The notes: generated by a model from the letters alone, not told the origin. A stretch of DNA of 64,000 nucleotides from Lycorma delicatula (GCF_047948215.1 NC_134460.1:127084324-127148323), one strand, 5' to 3'; shown: positions 1-12,879, numbered from the stretch's first letter. A program made the numbers and translations.

Positions 1-1622
1 TACTGCAGTACATTTAAATATTAGTCACTTAGTCTGTACATCGCTTCACCTTTCATATTTAAACACTGTAATAGTAGTTTTATAATTTATTAAATGAAAT
101 GTAACCATTTATTGAAATAATTTTTATTTTAGCGAAGATCGTACAATTACAAATAGTCAAGAGGTTTATTTGTCATAGCTATTGGTCTCCATTATTATTG
201 CATTCATTTATAATTTATGTGAAATTTGCATGTGTTTTTATAACCTAAATAATATGATATATTTTCATTTCAGGGAACAATCTAGTCGAAGTAAAAAATT
301 AATGTTATAAGAAAGTAACTGGAACATATTGGTGTAGAAAAATATAATTTCTACAATAACAGCACTAATTATATATTTTCAGGACATGGTCAGATAAATA
401 AAAATCTTTAATCAGTAATAGTAATTTATTCTTCGCATGAGAGTTTAATCATTGAAATGTATTATTGGTACGGTATTGGTTGCGGGTTTTATTATTTCAA
501 TCCTAGTGGTAATTATTTCTCTTGAGTGGTGATGGATGTAAATGCTAAAAGCTCTACTCATATATTCTATTACTACTTCTATTTTTTTTAAATAGATAAT
601 TCTGTCTGATCTGTGTATTTATTGGATTGGTGAACTGAACTGTATTGTACTTTCTAGTCAGTGGTGCCATTTAAAAAAAAAATCATTCTATTTCAGTTCT
701 ATATTTATGTAAAATAAACATTGCAGAACAACAAAAGTGGTGGTGTTATTTAAATAAAAGGTTGTTCAATTAACATTACATTTACAAGTATTTATAATTA
801 TTAAAATAATTAACTTTGTATATATAGATGAGCTTTGTGTATAAATTACTGTAATTTATGCGTTGTTGGTGTATGTAATAACATACAGTACTAAATCATA
901 AATGCCAACTTTTCTAATGATGCTAGGAGATTTTTCTGAAAACTAATTTAGTTACCTTTCATTATTTTTCAATAAAATCTTGAATTATTCCTAAGCTTTC
1001 AAGCTAATCTTTTAGTCAAGGTTTAATCAAAGACAATTGTTTATGAAAGTTCAGTTTTACAGTTTCTGTCCTGTTTATTAATAGTGTTTGTATTGAGTTA
1101 ACATTATGTATAAAGAGATGTTAACAACTGTTGTACATTAAACTGTTAGTAAAGCAGTTATGTGTATTAATTTAAGTAGACACAATTTCATTTAATAATT
1201 ATTTATATTTTTGATGTTAATCTATTTTACTTGCAGCTAAGTTGTTAATAAATTAAAAAGAAAATAGTTTAGTTGAAAACATTAAATCTTCCAGCTTTTA
1301 ATTTTGAAAAGTTGGCAAGAATGCTTAGGCCTAGCTCATTAACATATCTATTATGAAAATATCCTAATGGATCAGTTTTAGTTACTTTTTTTTTTTTTTT
1401 AACATATTCTTGCCATTTTACCAAAGCCATATTATTATAAGTTTTGAAAATAATTTACCAAAGATAATCTATTCAAAAAAAAAATTATCTATAATCATAT
1501 TAGTCAATAATTAATTAGTCATAGAAAGTAGCTAAGGTAATTGAGTTTAGTCATATTAGTACAATAATAAATTAAAATTACTATATTGGTTGATTATTCA
1601 AATTATGTAACAACTTATACAA
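1..1622. other. AT-rich upstream region of the zinc-finger gene
   Basis: No coding region is supported here. A pyrimidine-rich tract ending in CAG at 271-273 looks like a splice acceptor and is followed by a short open stretch that soon stops, so a 5' UTR exon or the last exon of another gene is possible but unproven. Promoter elements cannot be assigned. The stretch is the likely promoter and 5' UTR region of the gene that starts at 1623. No transposon similarity is visible. Confidence 0.4.
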
Positions 1623-1906
1623 ATGGGTCATAAAAAAGCAAAAGAATATACTTGTGAATATTGTAATAAAAGCTTTTCGCTGCCATATAGTTTGAAAAAG
1701 CATCTTCGAACACATACCGGTGAACGTCCATATGAATGTACAGAGTGTGGAGCAAAGTTTAGTCAGAGTGGTGGATTACGTAATCATGTTTTGGGTCTTC
1801 ATAAATCGGAGGAAGTATTCATCTGTGATTACTGCAATAAAGAATTCCCTATTAAAGATAGACTGAAACTTCATCTTCGTATTCACACAGGAGAGAAGCC
1901 TTATAG
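1623..1906 (+). CDS. C2H2 zinc-finger protein, exon 1 (fingers 1-3)
   Basis: First coding exon of a 427-residue C2H2 zinc-finger protein. It encodes residues 1-94 and two bases of codon 95. Three fingers are visible: residues 9-31 and 66-88 have the C-x2-C-x12-H-x3-H pattern, and 37-60 has a longer x4 H-H spacing. A TGERP linker joins fingers 1 and 2, and a TGEKP linker leads out of finger 3 across the intron. The ATG at 1623 is chosen because an in-frame TAA lies at 1608-1610 and no AG acceptor lies between the two. The exon ends at 1906 before GTAAAT, a good donor; reading through gives a stop immediately. The family binds DNA or RNA in the nucleus, often as a transcriptional regulator. The target is unknown and I do not recognise an orthologue. 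Confidence 0.88.
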
Positions 1907-3072
1907 GTAAATTTTGTTTATATTTATAGATAGTTGTGCATACTCACTGATTGATTATTCTTTCAGATTTTTTTTCCATAATATTAGCTGAATTAAAATA
2001 CAATAAAAAAGTTATTGTATTAGAAAACAAATGTTTTCTTGGTTCCTTATAGAATTATGTACAGCTTATTTCAGAATATTTTTCTAGAGATGAAGAATGT
2101 ATGTGTCTCAATACCAGTAATTTATATTGTCTGAAGTGAAATCAGATGGATTGTGTTTCTTCCACTGTTTACCTTAATAAAGCCCTGAAGAGTTTCAATT
2201 GGGTATTAAAAAAAAACTTCTGGTTATCTCTTAAATACTTAAATTTCTGAGCAGATTTGGTGTATTTATTTAAATTATTCAAAAATACTTGGAAAATAAG
2301 ATATTGCAAATTGTTACATGAATATTACAATTTATTTGTTTACATGAATATTACAATTTAATTGTAATAATTGCCATGAAAAAAAAAATGTCTAAAGTTA
2401 AAATTTTATGAACCATTTGACAGAAAATATTGGGTTTTAGTAACATATTTAATCTTGTTCTTCTCTACACTGTTCTTGAAAGTTTCATTTTATTAGAATA
2501 AAACCTATAGGAATATAAATAAAATTTACAAAGTATCCTTTGTTTCTGTCTGTTTTTACTTTCCTAGCAATATGACTATGCCCATTTTATTGGAAACTTT
2601 ATCTTTTCTTTACCAGTTTTTTAAACCCTTTATTAATTGAAACTAGATACATGCCAAAGTAATATTGTAAACACATATACAAAGCCTGAATGAAGGCAGA
2701 GGTGGTACCACTCTGCCAAGGAGGTTGGCTGTCAACTGACTTCCTTGCAATTTTTTTTAAATTGATCCTTATTGAAATATTAGTTCACCTGATAATACAC
2801 TCATTTTAATTATATTGATATATTTACTTTTTATTTAATCTTATAATACAATAATGTAATATTAAAATTGCACTACTTGGAAAACAGGTAAAATATTTAT
2901 GTTTTGTGTGGGTAATTTGACGTAATTAACTGCAAGTTTTCTTCTAATAAACTGAAACTCTATAGAACAGCATAGAAAAGAACAAAAACTTGTGGTGTAA
3001 ATCTCAGTTTTTTACAGTCAGTGATTTTTAAGTAGTTATGAAAATTTTTTTGTTCGAAACCAATGTTAATGT

Positions 3073-3097
3073 TATATATATATATATATATATATAA
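3073..3097. repeat. TA microsatellite
   Basis: A run of about twelve TA dinucleotides inside the zinc-finger gene intron. Confidence 0.9.
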
Positions 3098-3469
3098 ACT
3101 TAAAATTATTTATTTATATGTGTGTATTGTACACAGTTTGAAAATACATACATAAAAATATGGTAATCATGTAAAAGCTTTGTGACAACAGCCAAAGTTT
3201 CCTTGAAATATTTAATTCTGGATATCTCAGAAGAACCTTTTATGAGAAAAGTGTAGTACTGGAACATGTGAAAACCAGGTGTTAAAAATGAGGAAATTAA
3301 AACTGCTGATTGTAATATTAAAAGATATACTTCTTTTTCTGTGGTACTTGATAATTCGATGTTTTGAGAGAAAGTCTGAATCACATTTTACTGTGATTAC
3401 TTGTTACTGCAAAAACTATGCAGGGAAATAGCTGAGTGATGTCTGGGTTCAGATATTTAGTGTATACAG

Positions 3470-4755
3470 GAGTTCAAAAAAAAAAAAAATAGAATTATTT
3501 TCTGTAGGCAAGTGGGTTGAAAGTTCTGTCTTCTCCTACTAGGTTGTTTACTAGACACTCTTCCTGCTCAGTTGGTGAGGTAGCGTTTCATGAGAAACCA
3601 TTGCAAGGGACAAAATGATTGTTTTCTTAAACTCTCCTTACACTCAGCGATTTTGCAATGGCAAACTTTAAGGAGCATGCACCAACATCAAGTTTCCTGT
3701 TGAAGGAAACTGTGTCAAAAACAGTTTCTGTGTTTTGAGAACTTACAGGAGGGAAGCTCTAAGCCAGGCAAGAATTTATGAGTGGCCAAATGTCACTTGA
3801 AGATGAACCCCGTTCAGGTCATTCCTCAACATCCAGAACAGATGAAAATGTTCAACAAGAGTGCGATGGCATATTTGACCATTGCTGACCAATCAATAAA
3901 TTGGAGGGAATACGGGAATTTCCTGGAGATCATGCCAAAGAGTCCTAACTGAAGATTTGAACATGAGACAGGTCATGGCAATGTTTGTTATACAACTTCC
4001 TTTCAATGACCAGAGGAAGAACCCGTCTGATAATTTGCCAGAAATTGAAAGAACAGGTACAAACTGATCCAGATTTTTGTTAAAAATATAACAAGATATT
4101 AATATTTGTGTTATGACTATGATCCTGAAACAAAACAGCAGTCCACTCCGTGAAACAGCTTTATCACCCAGACTAAGAAAAAACACAGCAAGTGAAATTC
4201 ATGATGGTTTGTTTTTTCAACATCAAAGGTGTCATTTATGTTGAATTTGTTCCTCAGGGTATCGTAGTGAACCAACATAACTATATGTGCGTGATGAAGC
4301 AATTGTGTGAGGCAGTGAGAAAAAACAGACTGAGTTGTGGTGATTGGGAGATTGGCTGCTTCATCATGATAACAGAACTTCTTCACAGTGTTGAAAATCA
4401 ACCAGTTTTTGAACGAAACAGGATGTCAGAACATCATTCTGACTTAGTTTAACATCATATGGAAGGAAATATTGAAGCTTCATTCAGAAGTAAGGGATTT
4501 TGAAAATACAACAATAGTATAATTCATTGATCTGACTGAATTAATGAAACAGATCCTGTTTATGAAATCCTGGGTAAATAACTAATATAAAATGTGACTT
4601 CTGCAATAAATGATTTTGAACCAAAAGAAGAAAGGAAGCTGAATGGAACGTAAAAATAATCGGCCTCAGTGAAGCATTGCTGTTAAAGCGCATAAAGTGG
4701 TTTGAGGTGCAACATGTAAATATTACTTTTAAGTAAAATCTGGGATATTTATTAC
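3470..4755 (+). mobile_element. Decayed mariner transposon in the intron
   Basis: A dead mariner-family DNA transposon about 1.3 kb long, sense to the host gene. Mariner transposase signatures appear in order across shifting frames. An N-terminal helix-turn-helix part lies around 3660-3780, followed by an SGQMSLEDEPRSGHSS-like segment near 3780-3835. A LTEDLNMRQ-like segment lies near 3950 and a YDPETKQQS segment near 4120. CFFNIKGVIYVEFVPQG and VNQ lie near 4210-4275, and a degenerate catalytic region near 4340-4450. Multiple stops and frameshifts break it. Terminal inverted repeats were not recognised, so both ends are approximate. Confidence 0.85.
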
Positions 4756-5209
4756 CTCTAACACGTTCATTGCTTTTGTGATCGAGCGGTCATGTTGCCG
4801 CCAATGTGCTGCTGTTTACTTTTGGGACTGGCTGATCTCAAGTTGACTATATTCTGGTGCTTATCTGGCAATTAGAATGCCAGTTGCGTCCTAGCTGATA
4901 CTGTGGCATTGTTCATTTGAGTGTGAAGTATAATACTGTGTATTTTGTTATTCTTACCCAGTAATTTTTACATTCACTTGCACATTCATTTTATCATATT
5001 CTTCATTTATTTTTTCTTGTGTTTATTTAATTTGTGAACTTTTTTTCATAAATAGTTATACAATCATTATATTATTTATTTTAATTATATAATCATTATA
5101 TTTTCATACATTATTCATTTTAATTACATAATTATTATATTTTCATTACAATTGTTTGAAAAATTTTGAGTGCTGTTCTGGAGCCACAAAAATACGTTTT
5201 CTGTCAGAA

Positions 5210-5375
5210 AAAATCATTTGTGTTCAGATTTTGATATAGAAAATTGCCTGGACTGATGAGATTGTAATCCTGAATTTGAATTTTGCAAATTTTATTTCAT
5301 CAGACAGCGATCATTCAGATGTTGAAGATTCATGTCAGTTCAAGTTAACAATGAGTAGAGAAATAAAAGTAGAAT
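5210..5375 (+). mobile_element. Possible piggyBac-like transposase N-terminal fragment
   Basis: A short open stretch reads TDEIVILNLNFANFISSDSD followed by HSDVEDSCQF. This acidic, serine-aspartate-rich pattern resembles the start of some piggyBac transposases. No TTAA-flanked ends or catalytic core were found, so this is a weak call based on composition and a short motif. Confidence 0.28.
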
Positions 5376-5804
5376 ATTTCTCATAATGTATAGTAACTAT
5401 TATTTATAGATATTTAGTTGTTATAAATAACAATGTTGCCTCTGTAACTGGAGTCCAGGAAATTGAAAAAACAAGCGCTTAACTTATACATAGATGTAAT
5501 AAAACAAAAAATTACTTTTTTAATAAAAATATCTATCAAGTAATTATTGTTTTGGTATTTCAAAATTGCCTTATAACACTTTTTTCCAAATTTTGTCTGC
5601 ATTATTATACCATATTACTACTACACTTACAGGTGCATTATTTTAATGTGACTTTTTCTTTTAAGAAAGTACAAATTAAAAAAAAATTACTATTATTTTT
5701 TAATGTATTAAAAGTACCTATTCTGTTATACGCTACTTAAGTTGGCCCAACTAAATAATAATTGGTAATTCTTCAGTTTTAAATAAACTGGATGTATAAT
5801 CTAT

Positions 5805-6990
5805 TGGATGTTCAAAAAACAAATATTGGGGATTTAAAATTTGTTTGTCTCATGTTTGAAGTGTACAGTGTTGATTTAAGTCTTGAATCAAAGAGCAAAA
5901 ATTTCAGTTGTAGTTGCATGCTTGGCCATAGATTCATTCCCTGTTTTTCCTCTTGGCAGAGCCTCTAGCAAAGTTGGCAAATCCTGAACAGAAAGCCTTC
6001 TGTGTTTTACAGTTTCTTAAATATGAATCTGTAGTTATTGTTTAGGTGTGTTTTACGGAAAGTTTAATTGTGATCCTCCAAGTGACATTAACATTCTTTG
6101 GTGGCATAATCAATTTGAAATGACTGGATGTCTGTGTAAAGAGAAGAATATGGTATGACTGAGGTGACAGAAGAAAATGTTGATCAAGTCAGGGAGTCTT
6201 TTTTGCTTAGTCGGTCGATTACGAAGGCGTGAATTAGCAACGCCAGTGTAGCATGTTTTAAGGAAATGATTACTTATGCGACCATACTATAACTGTTACA
6301 GGCTTTGAAGCCTACTGCTGTGCTTGTATCATTGTGATTGAAATGTTGCAGTACGAATATGACAACTTTCTTGATTGGATTGTGTATAGTTATGAGTCAA
6401 CATTTCATTCTAGTAGAAAAGTTAACACAAGTCTTACAACGCAAAAGGTCCTACCCAAGATTAAATGTGTTTCTGTATGACATCCCAACAGAAAGTTTAC
6501 AGCTATTCTTTTTCATTGAAGCAAGCATAACATAAGTTGCATATTAGAATATACTGCATAAACGGCTGGCTCATTCCTCAGTTGCAAGATGGACCTGAGA
6601 ATTTTATTTTGCAATATGATAGTGGGCCTCCTCACTGGCAAAACTGTGAAATTGGTTGAGTGTAGTTTTCCCCAATTGGTGGTTTGGTCAGCATAGACCC
6701 AATGACAGCTTGATTTGCAGTGGCCTCCAAGGTTACCCTGTCTGATCCCATGTGATTTTTTCCTTTATATGAGTTATCTAAAGTATATTTGAATGTGCCT
6801 CCACTACCGGTTGTTCTACTTGATCTGTGGCACAGGATTGAAGCAACTGTTCACTTTCAGCTACTTCAGGCATGCTGGATTAAGTATGGGAAGAATTCTC
6901 CTATTGAACATTTATTTACGGAACATTTAACACGGCCCCTAAAATTGAAAATTTTTAGGGAAAACTTATTATATTAATGTTATTCTTTCA
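5805..6990 (+). mobile_element. Decayed Tc1/mariner-like element (DDE_3 type)
   Basis: A second dead transposon in the same intron and orientation. Recognisable pieces are PEQKAFCV near 5990, a PPSDINI-W motif with TGCLCKEK near 6075-6150, a VDQVRESF-like segment near 6180, and FFFIEASIT near 6510. A degenerate DG-PPHW catalytic-Asp region (here DSGPPHW) lies near 6620-6650. A SDP-CDFF relic and VPPLP-VLLDLWHRIEA lie near 6740-6850. The order matches insect transposases with the DDE superfamily endonuclease fold. Stops and shifts occur throughout. Its 5' end aligns with the relic at 51.4-52.7 kb, which belongs to the same subfamily. The 3' end is approximate. Confidence 0.8.
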
Positions 6991-7735
6991 TTATATCTGA
7001 TTAATTACTGTAAGTCAAAGTTGAGATATTAAGTAGCTTGAAAATACCAATACTCTTTTTTGTACAACTTGTAGTGTAATTTTCCATAGTTTTTTCGAAA
7101 AATTATTGCTTTTGTAGGTCTCTATATAACATTTTAGTTTTGTCATTTTATTTTACTGATTGTAATATTATGTTGTTTCTTTTTTTTTGAACGATTTTTT
7201 TATTAGCCTTTTCCTTTTAAATATTATTTAGAACTAATCAATTTGAATCATTGTCTAAATATTATGATTTGACTTCTAAATTATACTCGCTATGAAACTA
7301 TTTATTTAAATTTAATAAGTTTTTGTGAATAGAATTGTCTTTTATATAGTGAACAGAGTGAAAATCTTTACTTATAACACTAAATATCCTGAATTTAGTG
7401 ATTGTGGCATCTTGTTGTATAGAAGTATGTTTGGCTCAGTAAAGAAAACTACTTCATTTTCCCTAATATGGATTGATTTTTATTCATGATGGTGGTTATG
7501 CCATTTTCAGGAATAAATTGGTTATGGTGCAATATTATTCAATTGGCATCCAACTAATCTTTGGAGTTTAAACGTTTTTACATAGTTATTATTAAACTTT
7601 CAACAGAGAAGCATAAAGTAACTAAAATATGTAACGCATAATATTAGGTTTGTTTATAAATACTTCATTTTTTGTTGTCTTTTTTGTTTTTTTAAAATAA
7701 AATATATATTACAATTTTAATGTTTGATATTTCAG

Positions 7736-8735
7736 CTGTGAGCACTGTGACAAAACATTTGCTAGAGGCAGTCAGCTTTCTCAGCATATGAGAACACATA
7801 CTAAATTACGTCCATTCCAATGTCAAATGTGTGAATCAACATTCATTTGTCGAAATAATTTAATACATCATTTGAAAAGACATAGAGGAGAACGAGATCA
7901 TGTTTGTAATATTTGTGGTAAGGCATTTGTAAGGAGAGATGGCTTGCAGAAACATTTGACCTGGTTTCATGAAAAACATCGTGCTTTTGAATGTAAAATT
8001 TGTAATAAAAAATATAAAGGTCATTTAGTACAACATATGAGAATTCATATGGAAGAAAAACCACATGCTTGTTCACAGTGTAACATGCGATTCATTCAGA
8101 AATCCCAGTTGACTGTTCATGAACGTACCCATAGTGGGATTAAACCATATCGCTGTCAGATTTGTCATATGGCTTTTGCTCATTCAACCGCATTAAAAAT
8201 GCATGTACATAGACACACAGGGGAGAAACCCTTTAAGTGCCTGATTTGTCCAAATAGAGCATTCAGTCAGTTGCCACATCTTAAAAAACATATGCTCACA
8301 ATTCACAAAACAGATAAACCTTATTTATGTATAGGTTGTCAAAAATATTTTAAAACAAAAAGTCAGTTATTAGATCATGAAACAACATGTAATGCGGCTG
8401 CTGAAAAGAAAAATTCAAAAGATGATTCTCAAGATACTAGTGTAATGCCATTAGAAAAAATGCGCATATTACTTGCTATTCTTTTACAAAAGATTTCAAC
8501 TCCTGCAAAATTACTTGCTTTAGGTTATGGTAAAAAATTAATTGATGACGTCTTGTGTACATCAATTAAAGGTTCTGGTAGAGAAACTTGTGATGATAAA
8601 AGTTTAGATGAATCAGAACGGCTTAAGAAAAATGTTGAAATTTTACTCGATTGGACTGTTCCAAAACAATACATGGAAAAGTTCCGTAAAGAAAGACGAT
8701 CAACAGAAGAACTGTTACGAGAATTAACTTCATGA
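7736..8735 (+). CDS. C2H2 zinc-finger protein, exon 2 (fingers 4-11 and C-terminal tail)
   Basis: Second and last coding exon, ending at TGA 8733-8735. It carries fingers 4 to 11 at residues 94-116, 122-144, 150-173, 179-199, 205-227, 233-255, 261-285 and 291-313. Finger 7 is short: ten residues, not twelve, separate its second Cys and first His. Finger 10 has thirteen there and an x4 H-H spacing. Finger 11 ends His-x3-Cys, a C2HC type. TGEKP-like linkers precede fingers 9 and 10; other linkers are diverged. Residues 314-427 form a charged, finger-free tail with a Leu/Ile-rich segment (MRILLAILLQKI) and a Lys/Arg/Glu-rich end that could be helical; no known domain is recognised. The unbroken frame over 1 kb and the exact splice join argue for a functional gene. 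The expected role is nuclear, DNA-binding; specificity and partners cannot be read from sequence alone. Confidence 0.92.
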
Positions 8736-9087
8736 CGAATCATTTGCCAAGTATATTTTATTATGTGCACAAATTATTTTTGATTACTAAGATAGAAACA
8801 ATGTAACATAGTATTTTTAGATATTTCATTTAATTACAGTTACTATTAAATTAATAACAATAGATCTCAAATAATTCATTGCCATTTTAGTATTTAGTAC
8901 CATTAATTATGACTATTATTAGAATATTAATATAATTGAATTGATATTTTTTTTCAATTATTAATTTTTCTTGTATTTTGTTTTAAGAGGAGTTATTAAA
9001 CAAGAATGCATTGTTAATCATACAGAAAGTTGTCTCCATGTTGTTTTCTTCATGAGTCACTGTTAAAAGGTGATGTTTATGTGTGTA

Positions 9088-9093
9088 AATAAA
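9088..9093 (+). terminator. Candidate polyadenylation signal AATAAA
   Basis: This is the first AATAAA hexamer I see downstream of the zinc-finger stop codon, about 350 bases beyond it. That is a plausible 3' UTR length, but such hexamers are common in AT-rich DNA, so the assignment is weak. Confidence 0.3.
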
Positions 9094-12000
9094 ATTGCAA
9101 TCCATTTACAGTGCAATGACACCAGCAGCATGAAGCAATTGTACAGTCAACAGTTAACAATAAGTTCTGTTTTAACAAGTCTTCTTAACACAGATGTAGT
9201 TCTGTTTTTTCCGTGTTCTTCTTATTCTTTAAAGTATTTGGAAAATATTTATGTATTACTTTTATAAAAATAATGTCTGTTTACCAAAGATTTCCCATGA
9301 AAGAAAATGTATCATTGAAAATAAATATCATTTGATATGGATGAAGTATTTTCTTTTATTCATAGACTTTAGGAGTATTGTTATTGTTGGTTGGAAACTA
9401 TTAGATTTCCTTCACAATTTTTTAATGGCTTAAAAAATAGTTGTGTTGTTAATGTGTGATAATTACTAATAACAACTCTATGTAAGTACAAAATATATTG
9501 CTGGATTGCATTTTGAATTATACATTAACAGAAGATGTCTGAAGATTAAAAAAAATAAAAAAGGAATATAAAATTGTTCCAGTATTGTATTTTAATTTTA
9601 AATTAATATTAATGTTGTTCAATACAGTAGATAGACAGGTGCTATTTTTTTTAATTTTATTTATTTTTTTTTTAAAGGTCTGTGTGTATATATATTACAT
9701 ATTTCAGTATGAACAGTGTGTTCTGTAAAACTATGTTTGGTGCATTCTGTGATGGTTGAAGTGATTTTGACCAATTAGTTATTTTTAAAGAATAAACCCA
9801 TTTATATCTAATGAAACAACATACAACAAGAGCTGAAATCAAAGTTGATAAAGTTGACTATAGTTGTGCTGCTAGTTCAGGATTAATTTTGTGCTTTGCA
9901 GAGGGAAAAATATGGGTTATTATTATTATTTCTGATTAGTTCTTTAGTTACCAACCCTGCCCTGTTAATAAGTTTCTTCTACTGTCTACTTTGGAGTTTA
10001 CCAAATATGTAGTTTTTAGTTAATCAATGCTTTAGTCTCTTCTCCGTAACTTAAATTTATAATATTCAATTTCCATTTATCTAGTTCGATTAATGGCATA
10101 AACGTTTTTCCTTCTACACCAGTTGCAATCAACTATTTTACAGCCTTACATTTTTAAGAGCCTTTACGTGTTGTGCAATTTGACTTAAAAATGCAACATC
10201 CTAAACATTCTTTGAAAAATAAGTGTAATATGACATGTAGAGCAAAGTAGAATTTTTAACTTTTAAAAGTTAATAATATTTCAGACCGTAGAAACATTTT
10301 CAGATAGAACTGATCGATATGACTTGGGTAATCAAATAAAATAAAAAAAACATTAACACAGACTACTGTTAGTTATTTTGTCACAAAATTTAAGCAAACG
10401 CATTGGCTTTCTGTATTAAATACTTGTTGAGCCAAAGAAAGCAACTGTGCATTTCAAAAGAAGTTTTCCAAGGAAATATTTATTATTAAGTTACTAACTG
10501 TCTGAAGACATTTTTACAAATTGTTATTATGATTGCTGTTTATAATTTCTACAATCTTTATCAAAGGTTTTTTAACTTGTTTCTTTTGTCTGCCATTTAG
10601 TAAGTTTAAACAGTTTTTTATTGAGGTTTTCTTGCAAACATTAATACACAGTTCTAAATAAATTAACAATAACCAGTTGTTCATCTGTACTGCTTTCATC
10701 TCAGCAAATGTGAGTGCAATATTTGTTGGTGTGCAGTTAAATGTTGCTCTTTTGTTTCTTGTTATATATGAGCGCTTCCGTAGTGATCATTACTTTGTCA
10801 GATATTATAAAACACATTTTGTTAAAAAATTGAAACAGAAAAGAAGTTTGTTTCATCGTCTAGTTTAGTTAATTAAATGAAAATTTTATGAATTATTATT
10901 TTACTGCTATGATTCCCAATTGCAAAAATCAGGAATTAGAAAAATTATTTTCTAATTATTGTAATTTACATTTTTTGCATCCATTCATTTCTCCTCTAAA
11001 AATTTGTTGTCAATACTGTCTTATATAATTTAAACCGTATATAGACATAAAATCAAGTAATTAATAGAAAAAGGAATTCTACGCAGCTTGATATTTTTAA
11101 TCATTTATTTTTTAGTTACAGTAATTGATTTTTTTCATCTAACCATTTGAGTAAATTGAATAGTCATTTTCTAGTCAATTCAAAGAAACACTATCCAGGC
11201 AGATGAATTACTGATCATTTATTTGTGTCATTTATGGTTTGATTAATGTTTTTATCTATCTGTCTTCATTGTAGATCTTTTAAAATTTTCATTTAAGTCA
11301 TTTCATTTATTATGTACAGTATCAAAAGTATAAACCAATATAGATCACATAATACTACTACTTTTGTAGAAAATTTGTGTCAAAAGTTAAAATATTTTAA
11401 TTTTGTTTCTGCCAGGTCAGTATGTTAACAACGTATTCTGTATTTCATATTTGCTGCTTCTTCTTCATCCTTACTTCTGTAAAATCTGATTTCTCTGTTC
11501 TGTTGATTCTCATATTTTGAATGTATCTAGGAATCCTCAAGGTGTTCAGTTTTTCATTCATATCCTTTATAAGTATTTGAAATCGCCAATGCCTCTTGTT
11601 TTTGTGTATTCTCCCGACAAGTCCATAATTTGCTAACTATGTCACACGTATTATCCTGAGAATTAGAACTTTTCCTTTTTATTTTCTTTAACACTTGAAC
11701 AATCAACTACTGCAATTTTTACCTTAGGGACTTCATCAGGCACATATATGACCATAATCAGTATTCATTATCAAATACTGTTGAATTAATCCCATTCTCA
11801 GTCAGTATTAGCCCCTTGAAATAATCCAATAGAAATTCAGAGTTTTTAAAGTATTAAAAATAGACTTCATATTGAAATATTGATAGACATTCACTATTAA
11901 AGTGAAAGTCTAGATTTGATTCCTTGTTGAGACTTGTAATTATTCATCTGACATTTTATTCCACTTCTCATCACATAGAAAAGTAACCACATAAGTTCTC

Positions 12001-12446
12001 CAAAACACTGAAGAAGTTCTCGATGTGAAATAAAATAGCTTTTCCTTGTAACCTGTTCTAGTCTCTTTTTTTTAAAATATCGTATTTATACATTAACATA
12101 CAATATTTTAAGTACAGCAGCTCTACTTTTCACTAGTTAAATGTTGTTGCCATTTTATGCTTTGATTTCATTTGTAAATGAATATTAAAATCCATCTTTT
12201 TAAATATATATAATTAATAATAATAATAGAAATATGGGATAATTATTATGTAATTTTAATCAAGCCACAATAAATTAATGATTATTAAAAGTAATGTAAT
12301 TGTGTTTGTAGTAATTTTGCACTTTTTAATGATTTATATATATAAATTAGTAATTTTAATCTAATTATAATTTATAATATTAATGAACAATCATTGTTTA
12401 CTGTGTTAAGTATATACGTACATTCACATATAACATTATTTTAATG

Positions 12447-12449
<3 letters not shown>

Positions 12450-12483
<34 letters not shown>
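12450..12483. repeat. ATT trinucleotide microsatellite
   Basis: About eleven uninterrupted copies of TTA. Confidence 0.9.
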
Positions 12484-12485
<2 letters not shown>

Positions 12486-12879
12486 GCTATTTCGTATAAG
12501 AATAATTGATACTTTTTTGTAACATCACGTGTTCTTCCTTGAGTGTGTTCATTAAAAATACAATAAATGTGATGTTAATTTTTTAATGTTATTTTTTTCA
12601 TAATACATTGTAAATGCATCTGATTTTTCATTTTTGTTAGTAAATTATTGTTGTTTAATAATTGTGATTGTATCTAAGTTCAGTCAGAAAGTGTTTACGT
12701 ATAGTATGTAAATATTGCATCTTTGTTGTCATTCAATAATTAAGTAAAGTTATCACTGTTTTATTAGTATATTTATAGAAAATTAATATGGAGAGTGATA
12801 AATTAGAGGGGTTTTTCAATTAACTTTTCAGTTTGTTTTGTTGGCTTTGAATATATATATATTTTTTTAAAGAAAAATT

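Larger units (their letters stand above)
1907..7735 (+). other. Phase-2 GT-AG intron of the zinc-finger gene
   Basis: The intron starts with GTAAAT at 1907 and ends with a T-rich tract and TTCAG at 7731-7735. Joining AG (1905-1906) to C (7736) creates a serine codon and rebuilds a perfect finger, with a TGEKPY linker followed by Cys-Glu-His-Cys, so both splice sites are well supported. The intron is 5829 bp long and holds two decayed Tc1/mariner elements in the sense direction (listed separately) and a TA repeat near 3073-3097. The remaining stretches, 1907-3470, 4760-5800 and 7000-7735, are AT-rich without recognisable genes, except for a possible piggyBac fragment near 5.2 kb. Confidence 0.85.
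8736..12870. other. AT-rich region downstream of the zinc-finger gene
   Basis: Holds the presumed 3' UTR (to about 9.1 kb) and then AT-rich, T-biased sequence with short random open frames. An ATT triplet repeat lies at about 12450-12483. No gene, RNA or transposon could be supported in the rest. Confidence 0.5.

Noticed and set aside
7843..8770. Minus-strand open frames under the zinc-finger exon
   Set aside because: They are shadows of a well-supported plus-strand exon.
10514..10868. Two overlapping small open frames on opposite strands
   Set aside because: Composition is that of the surrounding AT-rich DNA and neither shows a motif.
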